Below are positions 44,760 through 56,668 of a stretch of DNA of 64,000 nt, piece by piece. A program made the position numbers and the translations under genes. Each line of letters starts with the position of its first letter. Positions within the stretch are counted from its first letter, which is position 1. The notes beneath the pieces are model-generated. The model did not search any database, was not told the DNA's origin, and worked only from the letters and a program-made list of their open reading frames with translations. The DNA comes from Paracentrotus lividus. Taxonomy: Eukaryota > Echinodermata > Echinoidea > Camarodonta > Echinidae. The DNA is taken from assembly GCA_940671915.1 (NCBI GenBank), contig CALNVZ010003434.1, positions 9,951,531 to 10,015,530 on the forward strand, in the 5' to 3' direction.

Positions 44760-45042
44760 CCTTTTCTCACTAAAGAAGTTACACGTTAAGGTCTCTGAAA
44801 TTAAAACCATTCTTTTCATATTTGCGCACTATTACTTATTAGCTAACTTTATCCAATACCACTTTTACAGAACTGAACTTGACCTCTATGATGTTAAATT
44901 GTTTGTTACTTGTTTATGTTTTATGTTGATTCATGTTTATTTTGTTTATATTGTATATGTTCACAGGGCCCCCTGAAAAACAATGTTATACCACTGATGG
45001 GGCTACCCTGTATAAATAAAACGGAATAAATAAATAAATACA
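44760..45042 (+). mobile_element. 3' end of a CR1-like LINE
   Basis: The stretch ends 'cacagggccccctgaaaaac', 'tggggctaccctgtataaat', then aaaacggaataaataaataaat. A final GGCTACCCTGTATAAATAAA followed by a short tandem tail is the usual 3' terminus of CR1-group elements in invertebrates. The left limit is unclear and no reverse transcriptase remains. Confidence 0.55.
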
Positions 45043-48000
45043 TGTATCTCTATCTTTCATAAGTTTGATCATAGTTTGCTACTTCAAACAAACAAATATC
45101 GCATGAAATACATTTCAGAAAGGATTGAAACCAATTTCTCTTAATTTGCAATTGCATTATCAGATGTCAAGGTTGCCTTGTAACCCGGATCTTCAAATTA
45201 ACAATTTATTTAATAAGTTTTCATTCATCCTCCTCTCTATTTGAGTTAAAAATATCAGCGAAGAAAAATTTGGGGGCGATAGAGGAGAGAATCTCTATCA
45301 TCTATAGAAAGAGAGAGAGAGAGAAAGAAATATGAAATAGAAACATACATAAAATACATCTAAAGCAATGAGTAATTTATGGTTTCTGTTTATATTGGAA
45401 GAAACATTGAGAATGAAAGGAGAGAGAAAAAGAAGAAAAGGAATAGAGATTGAAAAATATTTTTAAAAAGTACAAAATATTGATAGATTATAGTGGGTTT
45501 AACTTGGAGAATAAACCCTGCGGCTATTCTGCAAACTGAATATCCGTGGCAAATACCCTAAGAGCATAGTCTTATTTGGTTGAATATACATATGTACATT
45601 TATTTAATTTGGGGGAGGGGGGGGGGAAACATGCAGGTTAGATGTTATAGGTTTTCAACTAGGCCCCGTTTTCCTGGCAAAATCTGGGTCATGAATTTTC
45701 CAGGTGTAATTATAGCAATTCACTGTAGATTTTGAAAACTCTCTCTTGAAATGATTTTCACTGTGTTTACACAATATTTCTTTAACTGGCTGCCTGACAA
45801 AATTGTCTTATACAATCTAAACAAGTTATTGAACCTTCAACAGGTTCATGATTTTAAGAACATCAATTCTGCTTGTGTCTTGCCTTTAGGGTAGTTTCTA
45901 ATGTTTACACCACAAAAAAAACAAACTATTTCGTATTATTCTAAATATGTAAATGTATCTTTTTAGTGACACTCGTGCATTATCTTTGAAACCAGAATGG
46001 TATGAATCTCATGAAACACATCGGCAGAAAGAACAAAATTCACTGACAAATATGAATGTATTTCTGGTGCAATAAATGGTTCTTGAATAAGAACAGTTTG
46101 AATGAAAATAATCATTGAAATCTATAAATTGGACATCTTGTATGTTTATTGCCTAATTCTAGGTGCCCTGAATTTATAACCTGCATTTCTTCCAAGCAAT
46201 CTGGTTTTCACAAGATATTTTTTCTAATTGGTTTAAACTGGGGGATTTTCTTGCTTGGTTACAGTACAGTCTGTGTAAAAGAAAAAATGGTACAGTCGGG
46301 GAAAAAATAATTTAGGTGTGAAATCTTTTTAGATAATGTGTGTATGTGGTACCAGATGAAAGCCAAAAGATTTTCCTTCCTGATGCACTTTGTTCTGTAT
46401 AATTTGCTTTTGTAAAACAGAAGTTATGCTAAATTTTGTGTGACGAGGAACAAATTGAAATTACCATTTCTATCATTCTGGAGTGCTGAATTCATGGCCA
46501 TTATGCAAAACCTACACAAAGGCATGGGACGTTGTGCGAAAAATGGATTTTTCTTGATTGTAGAAAACTGGTCATATCTCAAAGATTACAGTACCAAATG
46601 TGATGAAAAAAATTGCAGAAGAAAGTCTGATTTTCCTGCTTTATGAAAATACCAAACAATACCAGGTTGTGATTAATCTTATAACTATAAAAAAATGTTT
46701 CCCAACTGTACCATTTTATTTGACACAGCATTTAGAATTAGTCTCTTCTCTTTTGGAGAGCACATATCATACAGATGAGTTCTTATCCTCTATTTCACTG
46801 TCCTCTTACAGATTTATTTTCAGATGATGGGTATAACCAGTGATTCATAATTCAGCCCGTCTTTGTAGAAAAATCAAAGCCTGCGATCATGGCATCTTCA
46901 GAACGGTCTTAACTTTTGGAAAGATGAGATTAGAAATGTCAGAGTTTTTCATTGAGGAAAGACCCTGACGGATGATACTTCAGAAATCAAGCATTTGTTC
47001 AAGTTTTTCATCCTATTCATCCTGATTAACTATTCTATGGGTTTGCCTTAAGCTTTGCTCTCTCTCCTTTTGAAGTGATACTCCATATTTTGACATTTTA
47101 AATATAAATCGCGTTCAGATACAAGAACGTGTATATCTAAGTCTGTTTAAAATCGTTGCTTTTATTCATTATTCTATATGGAGGTAATCAAAGCTTTTTT
47201 TCACTGGCATTGAAGTTGAACTTCATATTTCTCGATCACCGATGTGTGTGAAATATATTGTCTGTACAGTATATTGTGGAAGGGACTTGAACTGTGTCCT
47301 TGCTATTCAGGGTTCTATGTTTAAACCAATATACCACAGCATCTCTAAATGAAATATCATTGTTTATCATTTTTGTGCATTACAACAGTATGTGTTAAGT
47401 ATGTACAGCCATATCGATTAAAAAATAAGACCTACGGTTAAATTTACTAAGTTTAACTTAACTCGACATCCATTTGGCTTTTGAAGGAATAATATCATTT
47501 TTTTACATTGGTTTTCTCTGTATGACTTCATATTTCTTTGCTGTATGAAATAAATAATAAGCCTGACAAAGGGGAGCTTAACCCATTGATGACTGAGCCC
47601 AAATATATTTGGGCTGAAATCTATCGGAAATGTGTGTTATAAAGCCCAATCAGCTTGTCTCCAACAAGTTAAAAAGAATTTCATGAACATGTATCTCAAA
47701 ATTGTAGAGAATAGAAAGCGCAAGGACAGATTCTGCATTGGTGAGAAAATTTATCATTTGAAGTGATGTCTTGAGTGGAGACTATTGAGAAACCTCATTT
47801 ACACTTGAAAATCTGAAGATGGATGTACAAGCCTTGAAGAGGTGCCGAGATCTCGAGAACAACCGAGCCTTTGTCTACTTGACCAAAGAGGGCAGTATTC
47901 TCTACTTTTGACTGAAATCTTGTCCACTATATGCAAATAGAGCATCAGGTCTAACACACTGATAATTAGACTGAATTCTTGACTTTAATCTTGTTTCTTG

Positions 48001-48320
48001 TATCCCACCTTTAGTCTTTTCTTGTAGTTTTGGTCTTAAATTTGAAAAGGATTTTTGGATAAACCTTGTTGAATACAACCATGTCAATATGAAATACATC
48101 TTGAGTTATGTGAATACTGGAAATTGCTCTGCAGTCTTGATACAAAAAGTTTTTATTTCTTTTCAGATCATGTTGCACGGGCATTAAAAGAGTAAATCCA
48201 TTATTACCTTGATAAACATAAATACTTCTCCATGTTCCTGAGATTCCATCAAAATCATAATGATGAAAGGTCTTTTTTCACACGCAGCTACTGTTCTATG
48301 GAATACACTACCAGCATACC
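45043..48320. other. Intergenic DNA, no gene recognised
   Basis: AT-rich with a GA-rich patch at about 45305-45470. A lone TTAACCCATTGA terminus followed by a palindrome (gagcccaaatatatttgggct) at about 47579-47618 resembles the CCC-starting ends of TTAA elements elsewhere in the window, but no partner end was found. Open frames near 46440-46830 have no recognisable family. Confidence 0.4.
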
Positions 48321-48559
48321 TAATGCTACAGTCACACAGACACTTACGTTGTGTTACGTCCGGTTGCGTTCAAAAAATATTTTCTTTTCTTCGGATCCCC
48401 ACGGATGCTTACCCGTCATAGTTAGCAGTAGAAATATTGATAATTTCGTTCATCCAGTAAAACAATGAAATACATAAGAAACGATAGAATAGAAGATGCA
48501 ATAAGATTACAACAACACAAACGTATCTATACGTAAGTGTCTGTGTGACTGTAGCATTA
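48321..48559. mobile_element. 239-bp MITE with perfect 28-bp TIRs
   Basis: The first 28 bases (taatgctacagtcacacaga, then cacttacg) and the last 28 are exact reverse complements. If the outer TA is the target duplication, the insertion type fits Tc1/mariner elements. The interior (about 180 bp) is AT-rich and non-coding. The perfect ends suggest recent activity. Confidence 0.85.
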
Positions 48560-49647
48560 GACACATCAACAAATACAATGTATGACGAGTTCAGGACTAC
48601 CCTGAAAACACATCTATTCCGGTCTTTTTGAATTTCTAATTACACGTATTCTCTTTTTTTTAAGCACAGAGAGACGTGCAATTATGGATATGTTTTGTTC
48701 TCCACAAAAACATTTGATTATTATCATTATTAACTGACAAGAGTAAACGTTAGTAGGCAAAGAGTTCGTTGGTTGAGGAAGAGAAGGGCGTTATCCCGTT
48801 TTTGCGTTTGCGAGATAATCACGTTTAAAGTTTTTGAGGGAGGGGTTTGAAACACGTTTTTAGTACCTTTTCGGGAGCTCACGAGAAGTAAAAGGTTGGT
48901 GATGAATGAATAATACATCTATTACAACATATCTAAACAAAAATTAGAAATAATGACCGTTTCCAATTTTAGAATGAGAAAATTACTTAACGCCCTTCTC
49001 ACTCTGAGGAAATAAAAAATGGCAAAAAATTACATTATATAATGACGGTCTCTTTCTATGGTGAAAATAATACAGAGTTTATAGCAAGACAAGAATGCTG
49101 ATTACTTTCACATTAATTCTAAAGTCAGTAGAGCCTGACTGAATAGATAGCCTAAAGGGAGATTAAGGAACAGACAATTAACAATTTGTTCTGTAAGTGG
49201 CGTAAATATTCATATTATGAATGACAGCGCCGTAAAAATGAAAAAAAAAATAAACAACAACAATAAATTGCTAGTGTGAGAAATGTTATTGTATGGTAAA
49301 TGGGAATAAATACAGATTATAGCATGCATTGTGTTCTGGCCATTTGCCGCTAGGTGTGTCTATTCTACTGTTTCCATAATCATCATGTTCCCACATTTAC
49401 CACTTTGATGGATTTAGAAAATATGAAGCATGAGATAAGAGATTAAAGTATTATCTATTACGTTGATTTTGTGTCACTTTTGTCTTGTTAAAAGCTGGGG
49501 TATAGTTCGGGAAAGTTTCAAGTATCAGTTATATAAGAAACACTCAAATGCTGCAAAAGCATTTAACATTTGTTATGAATTTAATATTTGTGGCAATTAG
49601 AATTATACTGTTAGATCCAATTTAGCACTCTCTATTGAAATATGATT

Positions 49648-51924
49648 AGGCCAAAAAAAAAAAATTGTTTGGTTGTCCTCGACCGACCGACCCTCTGAAA
49701 ACGGCCCGACCCGACCAACCTCTTTTTTTTTTTTTTTTTTTTTCTTTTATCACCCAAAACGCCTTCATGGAAGCGATTGTGTCAGCAAGCGAACAGCAAA
49801 AAACCACGGGCGCGGTGGCTGAATCAGAGCTTAAGACCTGGGCACGTTTTTCACGTAAAATAAATGTGTTACCTCTGCATAGATCGTTGTACGTTTCGCG
49901 ATTTCGAGCTCTTGAGAGTCAAAACGCAATATACACGTACCGTGTACTTCACCTGAATCGTTCGGTAAAGTTCTCGTGAAACGCGGCCTTTTACGTCGAA
50001 GACACCAGCGAGTGGATCATGCGATGCTGTGTGTGCGTGTGTGGATTTTGTTGTTGTTTTCGATGGATGGCGCGCGCGCGCGCGCACACGTAGTCTCGAT
50101 ATATATATCTGTCAACTCTGTTGCACTGTGGGCGAGATGAGTCGGAGGTCTACGCTCTCGGCCTAGAGTTACAAAAGGGCTAAATCTATTTTCATACAAT
50201 CTTTTGCATTTGAAACAAAACCAAAACAAAAAAAAAAAATTTGCATTCTAAATATGTAGCTTTCCCTTTGAAGCTTTTTGTTCACATCAAAAGGTCTAAA
50301 GAAATATTAAGTGTTTGAGTGAAAATATATGTATTTCATATGCAAACAGGGTTTTTAACCCGTTGAGTGCGACGGGCTTCTACAGAAGCCAAGCGAGGTG
50401 TTCAGTCTGCTGCGACGGGCTTCTACAGAAGCCGAGATAATTCTCTAATATATTGACAAGCTTTTTCGGCTTTTCACCAGTTTTTTGGGGCTAAAGTCTT
50501 GAGGAATAGGACAAAGATATTTTCATTTTTAATATCCATTAAAGAAATAACCTTGTTACGTGGAAAAAAATCAAGAAAAATTCACTTCATTTCAGCATTA
50601 CCATAATTTTTTACATAAGAAACGAATTCCAGATCTTAACTTTTGGCGTACGCGTACGCGTCCGGAGGGGAAGAAATAATCAAATAAAGCTAGCTCGAGA
50701 GGAGAAATATGAGAGATAAAGATTGAGAATGAGAAAAAGAGAGAGAAATAGAAAGGTTAAGGGATTAAAACAATCTTCATTATTATAGATATATGAAACA
50801 TTAGTTGCATGGAGATTAAGCCTGTCGACTTCCGATTCTCCTTAGGTTATATATACTTATCACGATAATGAGAGGGGTTGATTATCTGAATTTTGCTTGA
50901 ACTAGTTTGTTGTAACTATAACGATGTAATTAAATGTAAAGTATGCCTAATGCAGTAGGTATTATAAGTTAAACGTCCCGCTTTTATTTCAAAACTTACA
51001 CCTGCGCTTTTAATGAATGGTGCTTAGTCAAAGGTGCCATTGTCCAGAGGTGCGAAGCCGGCCGCTATGATCTTTAATCCATATTTTATAGAAATAATTT
51101 GAAAGAAACAGGACCTCTTTTCAGGTGCTATTCAGTAGGCTCATCGATCGAACCGTGCGTGCTGTACATGCATTACGCACTTTGCATTGTGAATCTACTG
51201 GAAAGGAAGAAAGCGGAACTTCTGCCAAAATGACTGTTTTTCTTTACAAAATAACGCGTCTTATATTTGGTTTTGATGACTTTGCCTTACAGTGTTAGAT
51301 AGAAAAATGTCTGCTTTTTCATGTTTATATTTACTACAAATCATGATAATGACCGAGTTAGATGCTAGGAGTAATGAAAGCACAAAACATGACAAATTTC
51401 TATAATACTGTCAGTGTACAAAAAATCGCTCCGCCACAGGGGTAACAATCGCATTTCACAGCCCCGCGCTCAAAGGGTTAATATTGGTATACCCGATGTT
51501 TAACCTACTTTCTAAAAAGAAATATTGGAAGGATAGAAAATGCGAAAAATGATTTCGTACTGTGCAATTTGTTGTATTTTATAATTCGGTTTACTGTGAA
51601 ATTATCTTTGCCACCTTGCTGTTTTCACAACTCGCAAAAAGAAGACTTCTGAAATAAACAAATGGGGGAAAATACACCTCTCATATTTATTTGTATATAT
51701 TTTTCATAAAACAGTATTATAACATGTGTTATTTTTCCATGCAGTCCCATTTTACATAACTCAATAAAACGTAAAAGTGATCTCAACAGTGGAAATCATT
51801 CGTTTCTTTGTTTTTCTTTGTTTTTCAATGGGAGGAAAAAAAAGAAAAAAAAAACCCGACCGACTGACCCGATTTTTGAAAAAGGTCATTCATTGGACAA
51901 CCAAACAATTTTTTTTTTGGGCCT
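49648..51924. mobile_element. ~2.3-kb TIR element hosting a nested insertion
   Basis: The left end reads aggccaaaa...ttgtttggttgtcc and continues with cgaccgaccga. The right end is the inverse: ccgaccgactgacccga...ggacaaccaaacaatt, then gggcctt. The arms are about 80-100 bp and include A/T tracts. A TTAA-flanked element at 50359-51477 lies inside. Without that insert the host would be about 1.15 kb. No transposase frame was found. A gc-repeat stretch (cgcgcgcgcgcg) lies at about 50070-50085. Confidence 0.75.
50355..51481. mobile_element. TTAA-flanked element nested in the 49648-51924 element
   Basis: The element 50359-51477 (1119 bp) begins cccgttgagtgcgacggg and ends ccccgcgctcaaaggg, imperfect inverted ends starting CCC, with TTAA at 50355-50358 and 51478-51481. 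The left end has a direct repeat of 'gcgacgggcttctacagaag'. No transposase frame. The layout is piggyBac-like, but the ends are not the same family as the 35132 element. Confidence 0.75.
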
Positions 51925-52127
51925 TATTTCCCTTCAGAAATTTGTTTAAGATTTGGCTAATGCATGTCAGAAAGCTGTGTACAAATATAGTAACCCAAAT
52001 TTTTTCTGCCCATCCATGTCTGTAAAGCTGGTTTGAATCAAAAAAGAAAAAAAAAAAACTAATAAAAAGGAAAACGGAGTATCGATAACTCATTTCTCTC
52101 AAGCTGATTCCCGGGCATCTTTCTTAC

Positions 52128-52408
52128 CTGTTTGTAGCGTATTGGTTAAAGGGATCAGGGGAGGCATACCCTGTGGGCTGCACGGCGATCACGGCAAAAC
52201 TCATCACCATAATTGTATTCATAGAATTTTTCCTCAGGTCTAATACTTCTTGAAGGCTTGGTGCTAATTCCCCCATCGGCCTCGCGCAAGCCCCCAAGTC
52301 GACCGACTCTAATTCAACAAACTTCTCGCCGGAGAATCCTCTTCTTTGGTTTTCCTTTGTGTAATCGGAGTGAAGGGTGGAAAGGGGGAATAAAATATCA
52401 GAATGCAA
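52128..52408 (-). CDS. Possible first exon of an unrecognised minus-strand gene
   Basis: An open frame runs from a methionine codon at 52408 to a good donor (cag before gtaagaa) at 52128, where it would stop in phase 2. Local sequence is CpG-richer than the flanks, as in real exons. A hydrophobic stretch (MNTIMVMSFAVIAV) preceded by LDLRKNS could be a signal or membrane segment, and in-frame methionines upstream give alternative starts. I do not recognise the protein. Possible partner exons would lie left of 52 kb, beyond the transposon at 49.6-51.9 kb, and I could not identify them. Treat as a candidate only. Confidence 0.25.
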
Positions 52409-52689
52409 GGGATAAAAGACGGGGAACGGTACGAGAGTGAGATAAGGAAAAAATAGGTTGAGAAAAAGATTTAACCTGTTTTATAGAAATGAGATGTATA
52501 GAAATCAATGTTGGATAATTTTAGAGGGGACAAGATAGCAGTGATGGATTGAAATAAATATTCAAAACACAGTTGTGTGAGTAGTGGACAGAATAAAGAT
52601 AAAATATATGCAAAGATAAGTAGGAATGAAAGTAGAATACTCTCCAAATGTTATGGAGTAAATTTTTCACTCTACATTTACCGTAATAA

Positions 52690-53210
52690 TAATTTTGTGC
52701 ACTCTGTACGTGTACTGTTCAATTTACATGAATGTTGAAATCAGGTTGTTTCTTTAGTTCGAATGCCTTATGAAATTGACAACCTAAAAGTGCTTTTAGG
52801 GTGTTAAGTTGGTGTAAAGGGATAGATACATGTACATTTAAGTCAGGTTTTAGATTGATTTGGGCACTCTGCAATGTTCAATGTACATGTATTTGTTGAT
52901 ATCAGATAGTCTCTTAAGTTCAAGTGCAGTATGACTTTGAGAGCAAGTGCTTTTCAGGTGTTAGGTTGGTGTAAAGAGATAGATAGGTTTTAGATTGATC
53001 TTGTGCACTCTGCTGTATTCAATGTTTGTAGATATCACATTATCACTATAGTTACAGTGATTAATGAAATAATTGAGAGCAAGTGCTTTTAGGGTGTTAA
53101 GTGGATATAAGTAGGGTTAAAGATTTATTTTGTGCACTCCGCTTCACCCAATGTATATTGATATCATGTCTCTTTTAGGTCAAATGCCTTATGAAATAAT
53201 TTGGAGCTAA
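52690..53210. repeat. Second cluster of the 40.9-43.3 kb satellite
   Basis: Three to four degenerate units with the same phrases ('gtgcactctg', 'tctttagttc', 'gagagcaagtgcttt', 'ggtgttaagt', 'gtaaaggga') lie about 9.4 kb from the main array, with the same orientation of phrases. Confidence 0.8.
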
Positions 53211-53475
53211 AAAGTATTCGAATTTCAATGTATTTTCCTAAAAATTATTTGGATTACTAGACATCTGGAATTCTAAGTTATTTTACAATTATCTTTATTT
53301 CACTGAATGACTATTTGCTTCTAGGTCAATCCATCGTCCCTTTATTTTACAAAAAGCGCAATCGGGCAAGTGAGGCGAACTTTTAAACGGTTTATGTGTA
53401 TGCAAAGATAGGAGAGTAATTATTTGGGGTGATCTAAGAGCTTGAGAGGAGAGAGAGACGGGGAATGAAGACTTT

Positions 53476-53909
53476 TACCGCGTTTACATTGTGACTCAGC
53501 TCTCGTGTTTCGAATCCTCAGGAAGGTTTCGACACTGAAAAGAGGGAACCTGTGATTGTGTTTATACACACATTAATGACGTCCCTTTACTTCGGGTCAT
53601 GATCTGGGAGCCGTGTTGAACTCGCAGATCATGACCGGAAGTAAAGGGACGTCATTAATGTGTGTATAGCCAAATTCCAAATCTGACCTCAAGGGTATCG
53701 ACTTCAACACGGCTTTCTGTTTACACACATACAAATTGCCGTGTCGAACCCGCCTCCCGGATCGAAACCTACGATTTTGGCGGAGCAAAAAAGGCGTGTC
53801 GAACCCGGGTCGTGGATCACACTTATCTAGTTTACATGACATAAAATTGCCGTGTCGAACATAATTGCCATGTCGAACCCGCGACCCAAGTCACAGTGTA
53901 AACGAGGTA
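53476..53909. mobile_element. 434-bp foldback/TIR element with an internal hairpin
   Basis: The outer ends taccgcgtttacattgtgac and the inverse of tcacagtgtaaacgaggta match with few differences. Inside, 53563-53606 and 53625-53668 are 44-bp arms with a single mismatch around an 18-bp loop. 'cgtgtcgaacccg' is repeated three to four times in the right half. There is no coding frame; apparent open frames simply read across the hairpin. Confidence 0.8.
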
Positions 53910-54163
53910 TTTGTAAATCTTTCCGAGATCTTTCCTTTGATCTTGCCTCTAGCGCCCAGGAAGCATGATCAATGGATGAAAACAGGATTTGGATAAAAGC
54001 TAGCTCAGAAAATTATAGAGATTGCAGATATCGGCAGTAGGTATGGAGCTTAAAGCAAATTCTCACTACTGACAGTGAGACATTATTAAAAAAAAAAAAA
54101 AGATTTGTTTTTATTATCAGCAATTTTGTGTGACCCTTGAAATATAATCAAGGCATCATTAAA

Positions 54164-54920
54164 ATTCAGATTCAGATTCATTTTATTGGTCCTTTTAGGA
54201 AATTCATTTTATCGGCATTACATTGAAACATTCAGATATAATACAAAATTGACAATTACAAAGATTCAGACGGAACTAAAACAAACACAAGCATGGTACA
54301 TAAAAATATAGCAACAAGTTTACAAGAAAATTGAACATATAACGTGAAAGTGAAAGTCATATGAGGACACGTATAAATAACTTAAAGCGTTATTAAATAT
54401 AAATTATAAATTCATGCTGTTGACAAAAGTACTTGTCAGGATAGATCAATGTTTTAAATTTGAATTATGTGATGTTGATACAAAATACAAACTAAAATAA
54501 ATTAGACAATTAATTTATTCATTTAGTTCTACCGTTGAAGACAAATGAATAAATTAATTGTCTATTTAACTTCCCAACGGCGTAAATTCCTTTACGTTTA
54601 AAATAAATTAACTTAAATGGTATAACTTATATCCAGATTATTTAAGCAATTATGAAAACATAGGTAACATACGGTGTTAAGTTGTTAAATTGGTCGTGAT
54701 ACGGATGATTGAATAGCAAAAAAAGGAACTACAGAGATGATGAAAAAGTGAAGTGGCAAGATATAGGCTAATTTACTTTGGTTGGATTTGATCATTGTAT
54801 TTGCGGATCGAAAGCGGGACAAAAGAATTAAGGAAGCGAGAAGTTCGAGCCCTCATTGATCTGTACCGTTTACCTGATCTCATTAAGGTATAGCATGAAT
54901 GAAGGGGGTGACTTGGGTTG
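54164..54920 (-). mobile_element. Minus-strand LINE 3' fragment
   Basis: The left edge carries tandem 'attcag' units followed by 'attttattggtcctttt', which on the minus strand is an aataaaat signal followed by a short tandem tail, the usual 3' end of CR1/L2-like LINEs. The interior is AT-rich with no reverse-transcriptase motif. It includes a hairpin around 'acaattaatttattcattt' (about 54505-54565). Confidence 0.5.
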
Positions 54921-55007
54921 TTCAAAAATCAAAAAACTAAAGACCTTTACTTTGCCTTTATACACTATGTTAAATTTGGGGGGTAAACAAATATATATAT
55001 ATATTTA

Positions 55008-55828
55008 TATTCCTCATGAAATAATACTTAAAAAATTGATTTTCTATGGTATGTGAATGGTTTAAGTCGTACTTGGTCGGTAGACGACAATGTGTTAATA
55101 TAGATAATCATTGTAGTGAATTTTTAACTGTAAAATCTGGGGTGCCCCAGGGTTTCATTCTGGGCCCCTTAATTTTTTGTTTATACATTAACGATATTAA
55201 TAACTTAAAAATTCATAATAATTCTGGAATCTCACTTTACGCAGACGATACGGTAATTAATAATTCCCATAATTTTTTTGAAGTTCAACAAAATTTGCAA
55301 AATGACTTCGATTCTATATGAAAGTGGTTTGATATCAATAAGATGTATATACATCCACAGAAAACCATGGTTATGCCTTTCGGAACAAAAAGAAAGTTGG
55401 AGAGCAACCAATTCTCGATCAAATTATATGGTAATAACTTGCAGTGTGTTGAAAAAATGAAATATCTTGGGGTCATACTTGACTCACAGCTGACGTGGTC
55501 TGAACATTTATTATAACATAACCTCTGTTCTTGTACTTCTTCTAAGATTTTATATTTCATGTTTACTCTGTAATCTATGTTATGTTTGTAGACAATATGT
55601 TTTATGTTAATTTCCATTTTGCATCGATTTGTATTTTGTTATCATGTTATGTATATTAAGTTTGATCATGTTTATGTTTTATGTCTGTACCAGGTGGAGG
55701 GCTTCGTTGTAAAGCAGTTTTATAACTGAACCGAACTACCCTCCACCGTTTTTTTTTTTATTAATTTTTTTATCATTTGTATTAAATAAAACATGAATAA
55801 ATATATAATAAATAAATATATATATATA
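55008..55828 (+). mobile_element. LINE fragment with reverse-transcriptase core
   Basis: Translated stretches IILKKLIFYGM, EWFKSYLVGRRQ, VKSGVPQGFILGPLIF and LYADDTVI contain the palm motifs of non-LTR reverse transcriptase, including the Y-A-D-D active site. KWFDINKMYIHPQKT and MKYLGVILDSQLTW follow after an in-frame stop at 55318. A frame break near 55040 and a deletion after 55510 show that the copy is dead. The 3' part holds GT-rich sequence, aataaaacatgaataaat and a tatata tail. CR1/jockey-type LINE; the clade is not settled. Confidence 0.85.
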
Positions 55829-56410
55829 TATAAGCTAGCTCAGAAAATTATAGAGATTGTGGATATCGGCAGTAGGTCTCACTATCGACAGTGAGACATT
55901 ATTTTCAGACAACTTTCAACCAAAAATATGGTGTTTTCTTTTATCATCAGCAATTTTGTGTGACTTTTGAAGCATAACCAAGACATCATTAAAAAGGTTA
56001 AGACCTATACTTTGCCTTTTACACTTTATATTAAATTTTGGGGTAAACAAATGTTGGTTGTTATTTTTTCACAGGTCCATTTAAGTTAAGTTTCTCTTTT
56101 CTTTCTTCCTATTTTTTTTTGTTGTTGTTGAAAGATGTGCCTGGTCAGGCAGATCAATAGGATTAAAATAGGATTTTCATAAAAGCTAGCTCAGAAAATC
56201 ATTCATGTAGCAGAAATACTTACAGTGAGGTATTAATCTGAGAGAACTTGAGAAAAAAGTGAGAAAGAAAATCTTGTAGAAGAAAATCTTTGTGTATTTT
56301 TATCATCACCAATTTGTGTGATGCTTAGCCATAACCAAGCAAAGCATCATTGGAAAGCTATAGACCATTTCTCTTATATTATTTTGGTTGGTAAACAAAT
56401 GGTGTTGTGT

Positions 56411-56632
56411 GCGCTGATTTGTTAATAATTATTGGGTCTCTCTTTTTTTTTTGAATGCCCATTATGCCTGGTGTATATGTACCAAGTTATGATTGTTTAT
56501 TGCTAGAACTCGAGCATATTATAAACTTGGGAAAAATTAAGTTGTCTTGATGGGAAGAAAAAAACAGGCCTAATCCAGCAACACATTTAAAACCATGCAA
56601 CTCTTCTTTTCGTACAGTTCTGTGCCACAAAA

Positions 56633-56668
<36 letters not shown>

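Larger units (their letters stand above)
53985..56410. repeat. Three-unit tandem repeat broken by two LINE insertions
   Basis: A unit of roughly 250-330 bp starts 'aaaagctagctcagaaaat', contains 'gacagtgagacattatt' and 'tcagcaattttgtgtgac', then 'actttgcctttta' and 'ggggtaaacaaat'. Copies lie at about 53990-54163 plus 54925-54990, 55830-56055, and 56180-56410. Copy 1 is split by a minus-strand LINE tail, and a plus-strand LINE fragment separates copies 1 and 2. Joining the flanks of each insertion restores the repeat order. Confidence 0.75.

Noticed and set aside
46440-46830. Two overlapping + frames of about 70 codons
   Set aside because: No splice context, no hydrophobic or motif pattern and no resemblance to a known family.
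53597-53842. Overlapping open frames on both strands in the foldback element
   Set aside because: They read through the 44-bp hairpin arms and the repeated 'cgtgtcgaacccg' phrase; an artefact of symmetry.
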